A stretch of DNA of 64,000 nucleotides from Pseudoalteromonas luteoviolacea (GTDB taxonomy: Bacteria; Pseudomonadota; Gammaproteobacteria; Enterobacterales; Alteromonadaceae), in the NCBI RefSeq assembly GCF_001696455.1, contig NZ_MAUJ01000017.1:1-64000 (forward strand), in the 5' to 3' direction. Below the pieces are notes generated by a model. The model searched no databases. It saw nothing but the letters and a program-made list of their open reading frames with translations, and had not been told where the DNA came from. The position numbers and the translations under genes are program-made. Positions 27,402 through 36,477 of this stretch are shown one piece after another (within the stretch, counting starts at the first letter, position 1; every line of letters begins with the position of its first letter).

Positions 27402-27683
27402 ATGCTAAGTGCAGTTTACAAAAGTAGTAAAAAAGCCGATACATACCTTTTTATTGAAAAAAGAGACGATTTCAGCAAAGTTCCAGCGCCTCTCATGAGC
27501 ACTTTTGGCACCCCAATATATGTAATGTTAGTTGATCTTGCGAAAAGAGAAAAACTCGGGGTAGCAGATTTAGCCTTGGTTAAGGAAAAATTAATCGAAC
27601 AGGGCTTTTACTTACAGATTCCACCTCCACAAGACAACCTTCTGGATGAATTTAAAAAACTAAATGGAGCAAAGAGTGACTAA
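27402..27683 (+). CDS. ycgL: YcgL domain protein
   Basis: 93 residues, the usual length. It begins with MLSAVYKSSKKADTYLFI and contains VPAPLMSTFG and the late GFYLQIPPP, all typical of YcgL. Function is unknown in the family; conserved location next to minCDE in gammaproteobacteria is the main functional hint. Its 3' end overlaps the start of the transglycosylase gene, so the two are probably translated together. Confidence 0.93.
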   Translation: MLSAVYKSSKKADTYLFIEKRDDFSKVPAPLMSTFGTPIYVMLVDLAKREKLGVADLALVKEKLIEQGFYLQIPPPQDNLLDEFKKLNGAKSD

Positions 27684-28692
27684 GACTTTAAAAGTATTAC
27701 TTACTTCTCTGTGTTTTTCAGCTTCTGTTAGTGCAACAACACAAGCTGAGTTTGACCTTTACCTCGAAAAATTAAAGGCAGAAGCTTTGCAAAAAGGGTA
27801 TGAACAATCATTGGTTGATTCAGCCTTCGCGACTGCAAAATTTAAAAAAAAGGTCATCAAAGCAGATAAGACGCAACCTGAGATAGTAGAAACACTGGAA
27901 ACCTATCTTCCAAAACGCGTACCTGATTGGAAAATTAAACGCGCTAGAAAACTCTACAAAGAAAACAAAGAGCTGTTAGATAAAATTGAATCTGAGTTTG
28001 GCGTACAGGGGCGATTTATTATCGCGCTGTGGGGTCTCGAAAGTAGTTTTGGGCGTGTTCAAGGCGGCTACCCAGTAATTAGCTCATTAGTGACATTAGC
28101 GTTTGATGGCCGAAGAGAAGCATTATACAAAAGACAGCTTTGGGCAGCATTAGACATCTTACGAGATGGTCATGTCGAGCTAGGCGATTTTAAAGGTTCG
28201 TGGGCCGGTGCAATGGGGCAAACCCAATTTATGCCGACGTCGTTTAAGTCATATGCTGTCGATTACAACAAAGATGGCCGAAAAGACATTTGGACGACAA
28301 AAGAAGACGCGTTTGCTTCGATAGCGAACTACTTAAAGAGCGTTGGCTGGAATAACAATCTTACTTGGGGTAGACAAGTTAAACTACCTGAGGGATTTTC
28401 AGAAAACTACGTTTTAAAGCGTGGCACTCGTAACCACAGCCAGTGGCTAGAGTTCTTTTCTAATTCAGAGCGCTCTCTCGAGGATTGGCAGGCGCTTGGC
28501 ATTCGTCGAACTGATGGCACTGACTTACCTAAAGTGAATATTACAGCTGCTTTGGTCATGCCAGATGACATCAATGGCCGTATGTATCTCGCCTATGACA
28601 ATTATAAAGCACTGATGAATTGGAATAGAAGCTACTATTTTGTAACCAGTGTCGGATACCTTTCTGATAGAATTGGCTACCCCAAAATTTAA
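27676..28692 (+). CDS. MltB-family lytic murein transglycosylase
   Basis: Cleaves peptidoglycan glycan strands to 1,6-anhydroMurNAc products in the periplasm, which would feed AnmK after import. I favour GTG 27676 (GGAG 6 bases upstream, then a signal peptide ending SVSA); ATG 27664 in the same frame would add four residues. The SLT_2 domain has the catalytic glutamate in ALWGLESSFGR (E122 from the GTG). Conserved blocks SWAGAMGQTQFMPTSF and DYNKDGRKDIW follow. I see no peptidoglycan-binding domain or lipobox, so it should be a soluble periplasmic enzyme. It overlaps ycgL by 8 bp. Confidence 0.9.
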   Translation: MTKTLKVLLTSLCFSASVSATTQAEFDLYLEKLKAEALQKGYEQSLVDSAFATAKFKKKVIKADKTQPEIVETLETYLPKRVPDWKIKRARKLYKENKELLDKIESEFGVQGRFIIALWGLESSFGRVQGGYPVISSLVTLAFDGRREALYKRQLWAALDILRDGHVELGDFKGSWAGAMGQTQFMPTSFKSYAVDYNKDGRKDIWTTKEDAFASIANYLKSVGWNNNLTWGRQVKLPEGFSENYVLKRGTRNHSQWLEFFSNSERSLEDWQALGIRRTDGTDLPKVNITAALVMPDDINGRMYLAYDNYKALMNWNRSYYFVTSVGYLSDRIGYPKI

Positions 28693-28710
28693 CTACAATT
28701 GTGGGAATAT

Positions 28711-28741
28711 AAAAAAGGCAGCTAAACAACGCTGCCTTTTT
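28711..28741. terminator. bidirectional terminator
   Basis: An 11-bp stem AAAAAGGCAGC/GCTGCCTTTTT with an 8-base loop sits between the convergent transglycosylase and cydB genes and serves both. Confidence 0.9.
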
Positions 28742-28760
28742 GGTGGGCTAATGAATGAAA

Positions 28761-29762
28761 CTAGTAATAAGTTAACTCTTGAGTCTTGCCCCAGAAAACG
28801 CGGTATGAAAAAACCGTATAACCAATGATTGCAGGCACGACCAATACGACACCATAGAACATAAACGTGAGTGCACTTGGATCAGCTAGAGATTCATAAA
28901 TCGTTAATTCATTTGGCACGACATAAGGGAAAAAGCTGTAAACGAGGCCAACGAAGCACAAAACGAACACTCCGCAACTTAACGCAAAAGGCTTCCAGCT
29001 ACCTTCTTTAGCGCCGGCGTTACCCAAGTTAGCAAGCACTCTGTCTTGAAATATAAACAAAGCGATACAAGCAAAAGGGATGGGAAGTAGTAGTACAGAC
29101 AACTCAGTACCAAACCATTTATTAGCAACAAAATCGTTGATAAGTGGGTTTACTAACGAAACTGTGATAACGCCGATTAATGCAACCAGATTGAAACGTC
29201 GACACCAACTTATTGATCGTTGATACACTTCGCCCGACGTTTTCATTACCAACCAAGCCGAACCAATTAACCCGTATGCAGCAACTACACCAACGCCACT
29301 TAACATCGCGAACGCGTAGCTTTGCATGCTTGTATCAAAGGACATTACATACAAACCGAGCATAAACCCTTGAGAAAAAGCGGTAATCATACTGCCAATT
29401 TTAAAGCTAACATCCCAGGCGTCTCTGTATTTAGTTTTGGCTTTTGCTCTAAAATCAAATGCAACGCCTCTTAATATCAAACCAAGCAACATCAAAGCTA
29501 CGGGTAAGTATAATGCTTGCAAAATCACCGAGTGGGCTAGAGGAAAAGCGATGAGCGCCAAGCCAACTGCAAGAACTAGCCAAGTTTCATTCGCATCCCA
29601 GAAAGGGCCAATGGATGCGATCATGGTATCCGCTTGAGACTTATCATCTGTTGGTAACAAAATACCCACACCGAGATCATAACCATCTAAAATGGCGTAA
29701 ACGAGCACCGCGAGGGCCATAAGTGCACCATAAAACTGCGCGAGAAAATCAGCACTAAGCAT
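28761..29762 (-). CDS. cydB: bd-type ubiquinol oxidase subunit II (CioB/CydB)
   Basis: 333 residues from ATG 29762, which has AGGAGG 6 bases upstream; the frame extends to 29780, but that would place the Shine-Dalgarno inside the gene. Inner-membrane subunit with eight to nine helices. Recognisable segments are LDGYDLGVGIL, GPFWDANETWLV, ILRGVAFDFR and FSQGFMLGLY. It pairs with subunit I to reduce O2 with quinol electrons without pumping protons. Its start overlaps the cydA stop by 8 bp. I see no CydX-like small ORF downstream before the terminator. Confidence 0.94.
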   Translation of the reverse strand: MLSADFLAQFYGALMALAVLVYAILDGYDLGVGILLPTDDKSQADTMIASIGPFWDANETWLVLAVGLALIAFPLAHSVILQALYLPVALMLLGLILRGVAFDFRAKAKTKYRDAWDVSFKIGSMITAFSQGFMLGLYVMSFDTSMQSYAFAMLSGVGVVAAYGLIGSAWLVMKTSGEVYQRSISWCRRFNLVALIGVITVSLVNPLINDFVANKWFGTELSVLLLPIPFACIALFIFQDRVLANLGNAGAKEGSWKPFALSCGVFVLCFVGLVYSFFPYVVPNELTIYESLADPSALTFMFYGVVLVVPAIIGYTVFSYRVFWGKTQELTYY

Positions 29763-31101
29763 ATTGGCCTCCTCTAACATCGTTGTTTAATTCATACTCT
29801 TCGACTTCGACGGCTTTATCAGCGGTGTAGAATAACGTCTTAATATAGGCAGCCAGTAACAGCGCATAGACACAGAGGTAGCCAATAAGTGTGTATAAGA
29901 CGTGCTGGGCGGGTACCTGTGTCACTACCTCATCGATTCGAAGTAACCCCTGAACCATAAATGGCTGTCTACCAATTTCTGTTACATACCAACCGGCTAG
30001 CGTGGCTACCCAGCCAGAAAATGTCATTGCTACGAGCAGCTTTAACTGCCACCGAGGTAAGATCTCTTTTCTAAATAATTGGTATCGGGTTATCGCAGCA
30101 ACCAAAATCATTAACAGCCCCAGGCCAACCATGATTCTGAACCCAAAAAACACGGGCTTAACTGGAGGGTGCGCATTCTCAAATTCGTTTAAGCCCTTTA
30201 TTTGACCCTCCATGTCATGGGTTAAAATCAGACTCGCTAAATTTGGTATTGCCAGCTCGAAGTGGTTTTCTCTCGTTTCTTCATTTGGTATTGCAAAAAG
30301 CAATAACGGCGCGCCTTTTTCGGTTTCCCATACTCCCTCCATTGCGGCGACTTTTTGAGGTTGATGTTCGAAGGTATTTAACCCATGTAAATCACCAACG
30401 AAAGCTTGCAGCGGCGTTAAAATTACAGCCACGGTGAGCGCAACTTTAAGCGTGAGTTTTGGCGCATGTTTGTGATCGTCCTTGAGTAATCTATATGCGC
30501 TAATACCGGCTACTAAAAACGAAGCAGTAATGCCAGACGCCAATAGCATGTGACTTAAACGATAACCGAATGAGGGATTAAAAATAATTTCTAACCAGTT
30601 TTTTGGGTAAAAGACACCATCGATAATTTCATGACCCGTAGGTGTATGCATCCAACTATTTAGGGATAAAATCCAAAACGCCGATATGGTTGTGCCTATT
30701 GCCACTACAACGGTAGAAAGGGTGTGTACCCGAGGGCTTACACGCTTCATTCCAAATAACATTACACCCAAAAATGTTGCTTCCATAAAGAAAGCAGTCA
30801 GCACTTCATATCCAAGCAACGGTCCAGCAATGTTGCCTACGCGCTCCATAAAGCCCGGCCAATTTGTGCCGAACTGAAACGACATAGTGATTCCACTAAC
30901 AACGCCAAGCGCGAAGGTGAGGGCAAAAATTTTAACCCAAAACCGATAAGCCCGGAGCCAAACGGGCTGATTTGTTTGAATATATCTGACTTTAAAAAAA
31001 ACCAAGAACCACGCTAACGCTATGGATATGGTCGGGAAAAGTATATGGAAACTTATATTAGTCGCGAATTGAATTCGCGACAGCAATAAGGTATCAAGCA
31101 T
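29755..31101 (-). CDS. cydA: bd-type ubiquinol oxidase subunit I, short Q-loop (CioA type)
   Basis: 448 residues, clearly shorter than E. coli CydA (522). The deficit lies in the Q-loop after GVWETEKGAPLLLFAIP, which is the mark of the CIO (cyanide-insensitive) branch. Haem-ligand and quinol-site regions are present: SRIQFATNISFHILFP with the N-terminal His, the GYEVLTAFFMEATFLGVM helix, and TEIGRQPFMVQG. Such oxidases support respiration at low O2 and under cyanide, sulphide or NO stress. Second gene of the regulator-cydA-cydB operon. Confidence 0.94.
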   Translation of the reverse strand: MLDTLLLSRIQFATNISFHILFPTISIALAWFLVFFKVRYIQTNQPVWLRAYRFWVKIFALTFALGVVSGITMSFQFGTNWPGFMERVGNIAGPLLGYEVLTAFFMEATFLGVMLFGMKRVSPRVHTLSTVVVAIGTTISAFWILSLNSWMHTPTGHEIIDGVFYPKNWLEIIFNPSFGYRLSHMLLASGITASFLVAGISAYRLLKDDHKHAPKLTLKVALTVAVILTPLQAFVGDLHGLNTFEHQPQKVAAMEGVWETEKGAPLLLFAIPNEETRENHFELAIPNLASLILTHDMEGQIKGLNEFENAHPPVKPVFFGFRIMVGLGLLMILVAAITRYQLFRKEILPRWQLKLLVAMTFSGWVATLAGWYVTEIGRQPFMVQGLLRIDEVVTQVPAQHVLYTLIGYLCVYALLLAAYIKTLFYTADKAVEVEEYELNNDVRGGQYA

Positions 31102-31117
31102 GACACACCTCTGTTAT

Positions 31118-31663
31118 TTACGACTTTTTCAATAACTTGTCCTTGAGGTCGATCACCTTACTTACTGATGAACCAAGCTTCATCAATGATTGCAATTGTT
31201 CAGGTGTCAACCTTTGCAATTCAGCAGACCACTTGGTTACCGTTTCAAGTAGGTCATGTATGGATTGCATTTGCTCCTGAGCGTACTTTTCCTCTGGTGA
31301 ATTTGCTGAGTCTAAGATCTGATCACGCAGTAATGTAAGAGTAGGGTCAATCTCTCGCTTTCGTCTTTCTTCAAAGACTTTGTTAGCAAGATCCCATATA
31401 GTACCGTTAGGAGCATAATATTCTTTTCTATCCCCCGGAACATGATGTACTTTTACAAGTTGCCAGGACTGCAACTCTTTAATACCCATGCTTACGTTTC
31501 CGCGAGATATTTTTAATGCTTCTGCAATTTGATTGGCAGTGAGCGGGTGCTCGTTAATTACAAGCAGTCCTACCATTTGCCCAATCGTTCTGTTAAATCC
31601 CCAACGACTGCCCATTTCACCGCAATGGAGCACGAAGTTTTCGATCTTTGGTGATAAGTTCAT
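31118..31663 (-). CDS. GbsR/MarR-type transcriptional regulator
   Basis: 181 residues with a winged helix-turn-helix at about 38-95 (LTANQIAEALKISRGNVSMG). The start MNLSPKIENFVLHCGEMGSR and a C-terminal helical dimerisation region match the GbsR branch of MarR proteins. It lies 16 bp upstream of cydA in the same direction, so it is the first gene of the oxidase operon and probably autoregulates it through the inverted repeats upstream. The inducing signal is unknown. Confidence 0.85.
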   Translation of the reverse strand: MNLSPKIENFVLHCGEMGSRWGFNRTIGQMVGLLVINEHPLTANQIAEALKISRGNVSMGIKELQSWQLVKVHHVPGDRKEYYAPNGTIWDLANKVFEERRKREIDPTLTLLRDQILDSANSPEEKYAQEQMQSIHDLLETVTKWSAELQRLTPEQLQSLMKLGSSVSKVIDLKDKLLKKS

Positions 31664-31710
31664 AATTCTAAACGTTCAGTAATTATTGAAAGTTAAATAT
31701 ATAAGGGTAT

Positions 31711-31724
31711 TTGACTCAGATCAA
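31711..31724. promoter_or_regulatory. FNR/Anr-like box
   Basis: TTGACTCAGATCAA matches the FNR consensus TTGAT-N4-ATCAA at 9 of 10 defined positions. It is 48 bp upstream of the regulator start in the bd oxidase operon, fitting activation at low oxygen. Confidence 0.65.
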
Positions 31725-31754
31725 CTGAATTTTCAATTTTTTTTGAAAGTTCAG
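31725..31754. promoter_or_regulatory. 12-bp inverted repeat, candidate GbsR-type operator
   Basis: CTGAATTTTCAA and TTGAAAGTTCAG are reverse complements apart from one base, spaced by six T residues. The half-site TTGAAAGTT occurs again at 31686-31694, nearer the start codon. The repeat abuts the FNR-like box. Confidence 0.65.
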
Positions 31755-32206
31755 CAAGTCGATTTGTGCTTGTTTGACACAAATGAGTCAGTACCCATTC
31801 CCAGACTGTAATCTAGTCGCTTTTACATAATTTGTATATTGTGAAACACACAACTTTTACATGTTTTGGTAAATATTGAAATTTGTGACGGATTAATAAG
31901 CAGGTTTGTATCGGATTAGTCATAAACTCAGTGCCGGAACACAACACCTGACAACGAAAGTTTGGAAAACAGATAATTTTACTATTAAGTTCGAATTAAC
32001 TGAACGAGCACGTTACCAATACTTCAAACCATATGACGTACTCGTCTGCATATTAAAATAAATTGCTTATTTCAATTCAAGATCTCGCTATTTCGACACA
32101 TAGATTTCCAAAATGCGCTGAAGAGAGTTTTTTAACTTTATATTATCTTTCTGATTTTACTACGCTTATAATTTAATTGAACACTCCCTATATTGAAATC
32201 AGTTCT

Positions 32207-32755
32207 ATGAGTTATTTGAAAGACAAACAGTACACCGACATAGCCCAGCTAGGGCATCCAGTATTAAAAACACCTGCTCAGGTTGTTACAGAGATTCAGT
32301 CTGATGAATGCCAAGATCTGATATTAAAAATGATGATTACAGTTGAGCAAGCTGGTGGAGTGGGCATTGCCGCGCCACAAATATTTAATAGCAAGCGTAT
32401 TTTCATAATGTGTTCAAAGCCAAATGCGCGCTACCCAGATGCACCTTTAATGGAGCCGACCGCGATTATTAACCCAGAGATCATTGAAGCAAGTATTGAT
32501 AAAGAGAAGGGTTGGGAAGGGTGCTTGAGTGTACCGAGCATACGTGGACTGGTGCCTAGGCACAAGCAAATCAAAGTTAAGTACTACGACCAAACAGGTC
32601 AAGAACATCACGCCGTATTCACAGATTTTATTGCGCGAGTTTTCCAACATGAATTGGATCATCTAGACGGATTAACGTTTGTAGACCGTGTAGAGTCTGT
32701 ACAAGACCTGGTAAGTGAGAGCTATTGGTATGCGCATTTTGCACCAAAAGGTTAA
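32207..32755 (+). CDS. def: peptide deformylase
   Basis: 182 residues from ATG 32207 (the frame also opens at TTG 32177). All three catalytic motifs are intact: GVGIAAPQ at 51-58, EGCLS at 104-108 with metal ligand C106, and HELDH at 148-152 with the two histidines and the catalytic glutamate. It removes formyl groups from nascent proteins. It stands alone, without the fmt partner that normally accompanies the housekeeping def gene, so it is probably a second copy. Confidence 0.92.
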   Translation: MSYLKDKQYTDIAQLGHPVLKTPAQVVTEIQSDECQDLILKMMITVEQAGGVGIAAPQIFNSKRIFIMCSKPNARYPDAPLMEPTAIINPEIIEASIDKEKGWEGCLSVPSIRGLVPRHKQIKVKYYDQTGQEHHAVFTDFIARVFQHELDHLDGLTFVDRVESVQDLVSESYWYAHFAPKG

Positions 32756-32955
32756 GGAGGCTTTTAACTTTCATGCTTTTTCGGCTTATATCCGATGTAT
32801 ATGTAATGTTCTGCTTTGTAACTTTTTATTGCATTAAGCGTTAGTAGCGAGCATCACTTATGGCCCATTAGAGTTTACTAATCATATTGCGTAGCACTGA
32901 TAGACGTCATAGAATGGCGCTTCAAAATAGGTACACCCATACATAGTTAACACAT

Positions 32956-33444
32956 ATGCTCAAAAAATTCTTTCTTATTGCCTTACTTATTCCAGCATTC
33001 GCGTATTCCAGTACACCCCAAGACCTAAGCTTTATCGAAGGTAATTGGCGCTGTGTCACTGAATCTGATATTGGTAAGGGGACAACCTTAAAGATGGAAT
33101 CAGTTGGTACGACTTCACTACAAACTTTGCAATCTTTTTCAAAAGTAACGTATACAATGTATAAGAATCAAAACCCAGCAAAGACGTCTGTAATTTATAT
33201 TGAAACTTCGGATAATTTTATAATTGAAGACGGGTTAGTTAAAAGTTACAACTACAAAAAACACTCATCTAAATTAATAAAAGATGACTTAAATATGTTT
33301 ACCCCTGAAACAGTCGAGTGGTTCGCTAAGGGATCCGGTGATAAAGAGTTTGTCTCACGAGTAAAGCAGATTGACGACAATAATTTTATAGCAATACCGG
33401 TACCGGATGATGGCACGACTATTCCTTGTAGCAAAGTTAAATAG
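32956..33444 (+). CDS. small exported protein of unknown function
   Basis: 162 residues with a clear signal peptide (KKFFLIALLIPAFAYSS). The mature part is beta-rich and begins with DLSFIEGNWRC, reminiscent of lipocalin-like or avidin-like small barrels in which an early GxW motif is common. Two cysteines (in NWRCVT and IPCSKV near the end) may form a disulfide. Monocistronic. No confident family. Confidence 0.65.
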   Translation: MLKKFFLIALLIPAFAYSSTPQDLSFIEGNWRCVTESDIGKGTTLKMESVGTTSLQTLQSFSKVTYTMYKNQNPAKTSVIYIETSDNFIIEDGLVKSYNYKKHSSKLIKDDLNMFTPETVEWFAKGSGDKEFVSRVKQIDDNNFIAIPVPDDGTTIPCSKVK

Positions 33445-33534
33445 CCCAAACAAAAGCTGTCTTTTACAAAAAAACACCATACTGTGTGGACGTTATATAT
33501 AGTTACAATGTCCAATTTCACAATTAAAATATAA

Positions 33535-33562
33535 AAAGGCTCACCCGGGCGAGTGAGCCTTT
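33535..33562. terminator. bidirectional terminator
   Basis: A 10-bp stem AAAGGCTCAC/GTGAGCCTTT with an 8-base loop lies between convergent genes. The A-rich left flank gives a strong U tract for the minus-strand AhpD-like gene. Confidence 0.8.
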
Positions 33563-33586
33563 GATCGTTGAGATGTAAAGGTTAGG

Positions 33587-34177
33587 TTATTGATGTTTTC
33601 CAACTTCCCAGTTGTTTTTCTGTAATAGGGTTTCGCCAGCGTCAATCGCTCCGGACTCTAGCGTCGTACCCATAGAATCATTCCAACGGTTCAAATAGCC
33701 AAATAATGAGATTACACCTAGGATCTCTACCACTTCGCCATCGTCCCAGTGTTTCTTAAGTTCTGCTTGAATATGTTCATCCACGGCATTAGGTACACTC
33801 GAAGCTGCTAATGCGAATTCGAACGCTGCTTTCTCTGCGTCGCTAAACACATCGTTTTCTCTGAACTGCCAAATCTGTGCAAGCCTCTCATCCGTGCCTC
33901 CATAACGCTGTGCAGCCAAAATAGTGTGCGCTTCACAATAGCGACAACCTGTATTTGCACTGGTGATGTAGCCAATAAAGCGCTTCAACTCTGATGTAAC
34001 GCGCCCCTTGTTCTCCATAACAGCTTTATTTAGGTTTATAAACGCGCGTGCAATAGCTGGTCGAATCTGCATCGTCAGCACACTGTTAGGACAGAACCCC
34101 AATGTTTCGTTGAAAAACTTTGCAAGTTCCGTCACTTCTTGGTCATGATCTTGTGAAAGGGGTGTCACTAAAGGCAT
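33587..34177 (-). CDS. AhpD-like / carboxymuconolactone decarboxylase-family protein
   Basis: 196 residues. The peroxidase-type motif ANTGCRYCEAHT contains the redox pair C78 and C81 and H84, as in AhpD-like alkylhydroperoxidases. The rest is all-helical, as in that family. A thiol-dependent peroxide or aldehyde detoxification role is likely. It is divergent from a MarR regulator across only 66 bp that carry a 16-bp perfect palindrome, so the regulator very probably controls it. Confidence 0.88.
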   Translation of the reverse strand: MPLVTPLSQDHDQEVTELAKFFNETLGFCPNSVLTMQIRPAIARAFINLNKAVMENKGRVTSELKRFIGYITSANTGCRYCEAHTILAAQRYGGTDERLAQIWQFRENDVFSDAEKAAFEFALAASSVPNAVDEHIQAELKKHWDDGEVVEILGVISLFGYLNRWNDSMGTTLESGAIDAGETLLQKNNWEVGKHQ

Positions 34178-34204
34178 AATCAGCTCCTATTGAATTTCAT
34201 TTTT

Positions 34205-34220
34205 TGTTGCATATGCAACA
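34205..34220. promoter_or_regulatory. 16-bp palindrome, probable MarR operator
   Basis: TGTTGCATATGCAACA is a perfect palindrome midway between the divergent AhpD-like and MarR genes. TTGC-N4-GCAA is a common form of MarR-family operator. Confidence 0.8.
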
Positions 34221-34243
34221 TAACATAACTTCGGAGAAGTAAA

Positions 34244-34840
34244 TTGTCCAGTGACAATCCGTATAAAAATTCATTAAATAATCGGCTTAAGGCTTTTGAG
34301 TTATCCGAATCAGAGCAAAATCAGCTTGCTCTCGACAGCCATATTCCGTTTCAGGTAGCGGTAGTCAGTAACTTATTATCGATTTCTAGAGACCCCATTA
34401 TTAAAAACTTAACGGATTTGGATACACGAGAATTGAGAATATTGGTCAACATAGGCTCCTATGGACCTATCGCAGCGTCTGATATTGCCTATCAATCGAG
34501 ACTAGACCCGTATTCAATAACTCGTGCTATTGCTGCACTAGCAAAAAAAGAGTTGGTTGAGTATCAAGAAGGTGCATCCAGAAGCAAGCCCGTTTTACTC
34601 ACTGCCAATGGACAAGATATTTACAAAAAAGTCATCGAGCACTTGAAAACAAGAGAGGAAAAATTACTCGAGCCGTTTTCACAAGAAGAGCGAAAGTTGT
34701 TGGGTGAGTTGCTTCAAAAACTAGAATTGAACGCTGAAGCCTTATTGGCAACAGAAGTAGCCGACTGTCAAAAGCAAGGGCTAGGCGTAACAAGAGATCA
34801 CAAAGAGATTGAACGATGGTTTAAACGTACGAATAAATAG
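34244..34840 (+). CDS. MarR-family transcriptional regulator
   Basis: 198 residues from a TTG start with GGAG about 8 bases upstream. Winged helix-turn-helix at about 65-130 (LRILVNIGSYGPIAASDIAYQSRLDPYSITRAI, wing after ELVEYQEGASRSKPVLLT). Helices at both ends would form the dimer. Likely represses itself and the divergent AhpD-like gene through the palindrome between them. No cysteine stands at the usual OhrR sensor position, so a phenolic or similar ligand is as plausible as a peroxide. Confidence 0.88.
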   Translation: MSSDNPYKNSLNNRLKAFELSESEQNQLALDSHIPFQVAVVSNLLSISRDPIIKNLTDLDTRELRILVNIGSYGPIAASDIAYQSRLDPYSITRAIAALAKKELVEYQEGASRSKPVLLTANGQDIYKKVIEHLKTREEKLLEPFSQEERKLLGELLQKLELNAEALLATEVADCQKQGLGVTRDHKEIERWFKRTNK

Positions 34841-34938
34841 GTACGTTGCGATTATTAATCTTGTCTTTTTTGATTTACACACTTTTTGCACATTGAATTG
34901 TCACTCTTTGATTTAGCATTATCATCGAGGGGCAATAC

Positions 34939-36477
34939 ATGAATACGTTCAAAATAGGTTCATATGGTTTATTATTGTGCGTAGCAGCACTAAGCACAGC
35001 CGTTTTAGCTAAGCCAGAACATCGGGCAGAGCAAAATGATAGAAAGCGACATAAGCATATTGGTGTGTCACTTCCCACTTTTAGTGAAGCGGATCTAACA
35101 TTACAACAAATTATTTCTGACCAAAATTTGGTAGAAACCATACCAGATGTAAGTGGATTACCTCATATTTCTGAGCCCATACCGCAGTTGGGTATGAAGC
35201 TGTTTTTCGCCAAATCTCTTGGCGGCGAAAAGACGGTCGCGTGTGCAAGCTGTCATCACCCTCGCTTAGGTGGCGCCGATGGTCTTTCATTACCAATTGG
35301 GACTAATGCATTAGAGCCAGATGTTGTTGGGCCGCTTAGGGTTGTAAACGGAGAAATTAACATTCCAAGAAACTCCCCCACAATTTTTAATTCAGGGCTT
35401 GCCGAATCAAGTTTGTTTTGGGACGGAAGAGTAGAGAAAGTCACCACTACAGATAACCAAGGAAATGAAGTCAGCTTTATCAGTACACCAGACTCAGGCT
35501 TTGGTCAGCCAGACGAAAAAGCCAGCTCTGACCTTGTCTCAACACTTTCCCGCTTCCCAGTTACATCAGTAGAAGAAATGCGAGGTTCGGCTTTCCCTAA
35601 TGCACAAGACAATGAGTCTGTGCGAGAACACCTAGCTGCGAGATTAGGAAACTATGGCTCTGGCATCAATGATCTAGAAAAAAATACATGGTTACAAGAA
35701 TTTAGAAAGGCGTTTAATAGCCAACAAAGCGCCGAAACATTAATCACCTTTGACAGCATCGCGATGGCACTTGGCCAATATCAATCTTCGGTAAAACTCG
35801 TCAACACACCTTGGCATAAATATTTGAAAGGTGATTTAAACGCACTAAGTGAAAATCAAAAAAGAGGTGCCCATCTGTTTTTTACCCAAATTTCAGATGG
35901 TGGGGCAGGCTGTGTTAATTGCCATGGTGGAAGCAGATTTAGTAATGACAGGTTCTTTAATCTCGCGTTTCCACAATTTGGTATCGGTTTAGACAATCAA
36001 AATGCAGACGTCGGAAGATTCGCAATCGATGGGCAACAACAGCATATGTTCGCTTTTCGAGTGCCCAGTTTGCTAAATATTGAGTTAACCGCTCCCTATG
36101 GCCACTCAGGTGCTTACCAATCTCTTGAGGAAGTCGTAGCCCATTATGTAAACCCAGAAAATGCCATAGAAACCTTTTTCGCAAACGGGGGAGCATGTGG
36201 GCTCGCTCAATTTAAAGATGACCCTAATTGTGACACGTTAAATGTTAACGCCGTAGAAAACAGTCAAGCGGCACTTGCTTTATTACAACTTTCTCCATTT
36301 GTTGCTCCACCACTGGACACAGAGCAGCAATCGGATTTAGTCGCATTCTTAAAATCACTAACCGATGATTGCGCCACTTCTTCAAGGTGTGTTCGTCGAT
36401 TCGAGCCTGGTCCACGAACCTTCGACCCTGATAATTTAAGGCTACGAGTTCAAAACGCACTTTTAGGACGAATTTAG
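34939..36477 (+). CDS. di-haem cytochrome c peroxidase / MauG-family protein
   Basis: 512 residues with a signal peptide (about 1-24), so periplasmic. Two haem c attachment motifs are present: CASCH at 102-106 and CVNCH at 325-329, spaced as in bacterial di-haem peroxidases. Conserved surroundings include LGMKLFFAKSLGG before the first and GAHLFF before the second, then APYGHSGAY. The 40-residue highly charged segment after the signal peptide is unusual. Members reduce H2O2 or carry out MauG-like oxidations. It lies about 100 bp after the MarR gene in the same direction, but co-transcription is uncertain. Confidence 0.88.
   Translation: MNTFKIGSYGLLLCVAALSTAVLAKPEHRAEQNDRKRHKHIGVSLPTFSEADLTLQQIISDQNLVETIPDVSGLPHISEPIPQLGMKLFFAKSLGGEKTVACASCHHPRLGGADGLSLPIGTNALEPDVVGPLRVVNGEINIPRNSPTIFNSGLAESSLFWDGRVEKVTTTDNQGNEVSFISTPDSGFGQPDEKASSDLVSTLSRFPVTSVEEMRGSAFPNAQDNESVREHLAARLGNYGSGINDLEKNTWLQEFRKAFNSQQSAETLITFDSIAMALGQYQSSVKLVNTPWHKYLKGDLNALSENQKRGAHLFFTQISDGGAGCVNCHGGSRFSNDRFFNLAFPQFGIGLDNQNADVGRFAIDGQQQHMFAFRVPSLLNIELTAPYGHSGAYQSLEEVVAHYVNPENAIETFFANGGACGLAQFKDDPNCDTLNVNAVENSQAALALLQLSPFVAPPLDTEQQSDLVAFLKSLTDDCATSSRCVRRFEPGPRTFDPDNLRLRVQNALLGRI

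Larger units (their letters stand above)
31664..32206. other. divergent control region between the oxidase operon and deformylase
   Basis: About 540 bp. The left 100 bp carries the regulatory elements described separately. The rest up to the deformylase start is AT-rich with no gene seen. Confidence 0.6.

Noticed and set aside
28693..28760. A CydX-like small subunit gene after cydB
   Set aside because: The 68-bp space is filled by a terminator and has no suitable frame; CIO-type oxidases do not always have such a subunit adjacent.
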